Below, in pieces: positions 14,601 through 16,825 of a DNA stretch of 16,825 nt. The stretch lies in NCBI GenBank assembly GCA_016290715.1, contig JAEEUY010000268.1, positions 1-16,825 on the forward strand. The letters run 5' to 3'. A model generated the notes under the pieces. That model was not told the origin of the DNA and did not search any database. It was given only the letters and a program-made list of their open reading frames with translations. Numbering within the stretch: position 1 is the first letter of the stretch; each line of letters starts with the position of its first letter. The position numbers and the translations under genes are program-made. Source of the DNA: Bacteroidales bacterium. Lineage in GTDB: Bacteria; Bacteroidota; Bacteroidia; Bacteroidales; WCHB1-69.

Positions 14601-16825
14601 GGAATGACAACGAAGAAGTGTCATCGTGGGACATCTACGTCACAACCCGCATGAGTGACGTCCCGGATGCCAACACTACACCCACCGAGGAATACATCGA
14701 GTCCAATCCCTATCTTGTGGAAGGGCTCGACGCTGCCACTACCTATTATATATATGTACGCGCCATCTGCGGTGAGTATGAGAAAAGCGAATGGAGCCTA
14801 TCTGCCGTTGCAATGACCAAGTGCGAAGCCAAATCTCTACCCTACGAATATGGTTTCGAGGATTATAGTGAATACCAATACTGCTGGAGTATCCTCAAAG
14901 AGGGCGACTATCATGGTGTCTCTAATACAAATACGAACAGCCCTCACGAGGGCAATCGCCATTTGCGCCTTTATCGGTCTTCAGCATCTTACACTCTGAT
15001 GGCCATTTTACCCGAATTTGAAGTGCAGGCCAACGACAATTTGAAAAACTATGAAATATCACTCTATGCCAAGATGTCATCGTCTCAAGAAACTTTTGCC
15101 GGCACTTTGCATGTGGGTGTGATGACCGACCCGTACGATGCCTCCTCTTTCGTACAGGTGGGCGACGACATCCCGGTGACCACGGACTATGACCAGTACT
15201 CAGTAAGTCTTAACAGCTACACTGGCACTGGACACTATATTGCCATTAAAGCCACCTCTGGCTCATGGGGGGACATCTACATTGACGACATCAATGTAAG
15301 CCAAACCGCACAGGAAACCTACACCATCACCATTGACGAAAACATCGAACACGGAACGGTTGAAGCCGACATGACCAGCGCCACTGCTGGCACCACGGTC
15401 AGACTGACCGCCACTCCAGACAACGGCTACCGCTTCGACGAATGGAATGTAACTTCCACGTTGGGTGATGTGCCAGTGGCTGCAGACACTTTTGTCATGC
15501 CTGCCGGAGATGTAACGGTTTCCGCCACCTTTAAGCCGGAGAAACACCAGCTGACCATTAATTACTTCTATTATGAAAATGGAACAAATGAAGCTGCCCC
15601 CAGCTACATCGACTCATTGGAATACGGTGAGAGTTATAGTGTAGTGTCGCCCTCAGTGCGAGGCTTTAACCCCATCATAGATACCGTTAAAGGTGTCATG
15701 GGAACAAACGACATCACGGTGAGAGTGGATTACCTCCCGATAGTATATCAGGTAACTTTGCATCCCAGAGGAGGGACGCTGCTGAACGGCTTCTCAACTG
15801 ATACTGTTCACATATACGGGGTAGTCTTATATCTGCCGACAGCTAACGACATTGTACGGGAGGGCTATACTTTTGGTGGCTGGTATCCGGACACCAACTT
15901 CGTTGGCAATCCTACTATTGCCATCCCTAACGTAGCCATTGGAGACTGTGATTTATATGCAAAATGGGATATCAACAGCTACACCATCTCCGCTTCCGCT
16001 AACCCAGAAGAGGGTGGTACCGTAACTGGTGCGGGCACTTACAACTATGGGACAACCGCCACACTGACTGCTATCCCTAATACAGGCTACACCTTCACTA
16101 ATTGGACAAAGGACGGTGTTGAAGTTTCTACCAATACCACCTATTCGTTTATGGTTGAAGCCGGCGGAGACTATGTTGCCAACTTCACACGGATGAGTAC
16201 GGTCGCCACTCCGACCTTCAGCCCCGATCCTGGCATATACTACGATTTTGGTGGGCAACGTGTAACTTTGGACTGCGCCACCAGTGAAGCCACCATCTAT
16301 TACACCACTAACGGCACTGAACCTACCAATGCATCCAATGTTTATACTACACCTATCGTTCTCACCGTAGGTGATACGACCGTCATCAAAGCTATCGCCA
16401 TGAAGGACGGTATGATTAACAGCGAAATTGCTACAGGAGTCTACATTCTCCTGCCGTTATATGATGTTGTCATCTCCGATGAGATTACCAATGGTAGGGT
16501 TGCTGCCAATGTAACCAGAGCTGCTGCCGGTAGCACAGTTAATCTGACCGCCACCCCGGCCACTGGCTATCACTTCGGTGCATGGAATGTAACCTATCCA
16601 TCCGGTACAGTGGAAGTAGCCGCCAACAACAGCTTTATCATGCCCGATGGGAACGTACTTGTTTACGCTACTTTCGAGGCCAACAGTTACACCATCAACG
16701 CTTCCGCCAACCCAACTGATGGCGGTACGATAGATGGAACAGGTAGCTATACTTACGGCGACACTGCTATGCTGACTGCTACGCCGAATAACGGATACAC
16801 CTTCGTCAACTGGACGCTGAACGGC
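11636..16825 (+). CDS. Giant secreted adhesin-like protein (FN3, nested jelly-roll, InlB-like repeats), 3' end outside window
   Basis: The frame from ATG 11636 stays open for 1730 codons to the last base. Signal peptide 1-24 (LILTLGLALGSANALAQ). Residues 25-137 are an unassigned beta-rich region. Four FN3-type domains each begin with a cysteine: C138, C397, C691 and C969. The first and third are split by a jelly-roll/cleaved-adhesin-like insert (about 175-365 and 733-913, each ending in a DD/DN-I-I strand). Free-standing jelly-rolls occupy about 493-690 (PYSEDFENC to YIDDITCV) and 1063-1225 (PYEYGFEDY to YIDDINV). The tail has InlB-like repeats (1229-1303, 1447-1518, 1606-1682, 1683 onward), a MucBP-like segment (1304-1369), a Flg_new-type repeat (1370-1446; GYTFGGWY, LYAKW) and a chitobiase-C-like module (1519-1605; IYYTTNGTEPT). 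No catalytic domain is seen. Adhesion or glycan binding at the surface is inferred; a T9SS sorting domain would be expected in the missing C-terminus. Confidence 0.88.
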   Translation, partial: MKKIYSFLILTLGLALGSANALAQSITVSPDEIFSDAGGNGGTLTVTYDGYDVSQYYPSFQFYDADGITPVGSGTYSWLANSVFFMSGNPYELHYGYDANPGIARMACLRVTLLDPNNNYIVVDSSNLITINQAAADCPAPDHLALTEGSITPTGGSFTWTGYTDEYLMYIDLLDGMNNDLLDDNDEYGRLLTANFDEDIPQNLYFNGDYFGYFSNNGFIWNDNGGVITASNSNPGCIKTYSHDIGTGKLELYVRSKTYPTIISFEAMLSAGGDNKASFWIDGIKVLEITGGEFQTKDWSQYSFELSAYNDHTLKWEYTKNDDTQYGEDALFLDDIIVYKYSIVDYNYDPVHFYSNSATLNDLSWGYTYRVFVKGVCPGYTETGESNAVIFATAVECQKPDHLTATNLTGTSTDIHWADYGYDHFDIYCATEDLSNVDVQNVGRTNSSTITGLSPYTTYKVWLETTCESSMQKGNSRGLVTLISDTLVFTTNCGAALPYSEDFENCGANNTQNSPYRALPECWNSYNETDYGFYYGYPTVQTTGYNNNGESHSGQQHLCLNSRYASNVTNTDLYAILPAMGTVAVNTLHLSFYACHGHDSYDVPLYVGVMTDPDDIFTFVPFDTLSITGANDPNDDVDHGYDPYTVDFSSYEGNGKYIAFMMEPATSSHVTQIIYIDDITCVSTAVPASSCPTPTGLVASDITKNSANLSWDSNTDISTYNVEYREGGDISSIDFEEQFNNQYIPGNWNQYSGLVDDVLDGTSVLDAESEHRWGTSSYVFGTYNAKLNIYKNTPDANKDWLVTPEIALSTDASLSFDLALTSYGNANPANGNCEDDRFVVLIYADGQWNKLREWNNSGSPYVYNDIATTGENVFIDLSAYGEKNIKIAFYGESTSTEYNGDNDLHIDNIILGSTSGAGEWNSANTSSNSVPLSNLTPGTRYEARVQGNCNEEGTSEWTESFFFTTLPSCLAVTELHVTQVTNSTATITWNDNEEVSSWDIYVTTRMSDVPDANTTPTEEYIESNPYLVEGLDAATTYYIYVRAICGEYEKSEWSLSAVAMTKCEAKSLPYEYGFEDYSEYQYCWSILKEGDYHGVSNTNTNSPHEGNRHLRLYRSSASYTLMAILPEFEVQANDNLKNYEISLYAKMSSSQETFAGTLHVGVMTDPYDASSFVQVGDDIPVTTDYDQYSVSLNSYTGTGHYIAIKATSGSWGDIYIDDINVSQTAQETYTITIDENIEHGTVEADMTSATAGTTVRLTATPDNGYRFDEWNVTSTLGDVPVAADTFVMPAGDVTVSATFKPEKHQLTINYFYYENGTNEAAPSYIDSLEYGESYSVVSPSVRGFNPIIDTVKGVMGTNDITVRVDYLPIVYQVTLHPRGGTLLNGFSTDTVHIYGVVLYLPTANDIVREGYTFGGWYPDTNFVGNPTIAIPNVAIGDCDLYAKWDINSYTISASANPEEGGTVTGAGTYNYGTTATLTAIPNTGYTFTNWTKDGVEVSTNTTYSFMVEAGGDYVANFTRMSTVATPTFSPDPGIYYDFGGQRVTLDCATSEATIYYTTNGTEPTNASNVYTTPIVLTVGDTTVIKAIAMKDGMINSEIATGVYILLPLYDVVISDEITNGRVAANVTRAAAGSTVNLTATPATGYHFGAWNVTYPSGTVEVAANNSFIMPDGNVLVYATFEANSYTINASANPTDGGTIDGTGSYTYGDTAMLTATPNNGYTFVNWTLNG

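Noticed and set aside
11636..16825. Possible frameshift or chimeric join in the giant gene
   Set aside because: Translation was followed in one frame at many points from 11636 to 16825 with no stop and with domain motifs throughout in that same frame.

Overview
The window reads as a chromosome segment from a member of the Bacteroidota, most likely the order Bacteroidales. The reasons are: several promoter-like TAnnTTTG (-7) boxes; A-rich start regions without Shine-Dalgarno sequences; a surface protein ending in a type B Type IX secretion (T9SS) sorting domain; a second giant surface protein of the FN3/cleaved-adhesin kind; a DUF1573 protein; and a yceD-rpmF-rdgB cluster. No mobile-element gene, tRNA, rRNA or CRISPR array is visible.

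Layout. Positions 1-213 hold the 3' end of a glycosyltransferase, closed by a perfect 10-bp palindrome across its stop codon. Positions 327-2715 (minus) hold glyS followed 7 bp later by a secreted calcineurin-like phosphoesterase. Positions 2912-4561 (plus) hold an exported S41 C-terminal processing protease, convergent with a 941-residue T9SS type B cargo protein (4576-7401, minus). A 450-bp gap carries a 10-bp hairpin and a composite hairpin repeat. Positions 7854-9225 (minus) form a housekeeping operon yceD-rpmF-rdgB. Positions 9492-10577 (plus) encode an exported DUF1573 protein with a clear terminator. Positions 10891-11130 (plus) encode a small cysteine-rich lipoprotein with a very strong terminator, followed by a second, rearranged copy of the composite hairpin repeat. 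From 11636 to the window end (plus) runs one uninterrupted 1730-codon reading frame without a stop: a giant secreted adhesin-like protein made of FN3 domains, jelly-roll domains (two of them apparently nested inside FN3 domains) and a tail of InlB-like, Flg_new-like, MucBP-like and chitobiase-C-like beta repeats.

How the parts relate. Central functions (glycine charging, ribosomal protein L32, 23S rRNA-linked YceD, ITP/XTP clean-up) alternate with envelope and surface functions (T9SS cargo, protease, phosphoesterase, lipoprotein, adhesin). No T9SS machinery gene is present, so the two large surface proteins would depend on a secretion system encoded elsewhere. The most interesting material is the nested domain architecture of the giant protein, the operator-like repeats at its promoter, and the pair of intergenic elements that share hairpin modules in a different order. 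No clear new multi-gene system is evident.
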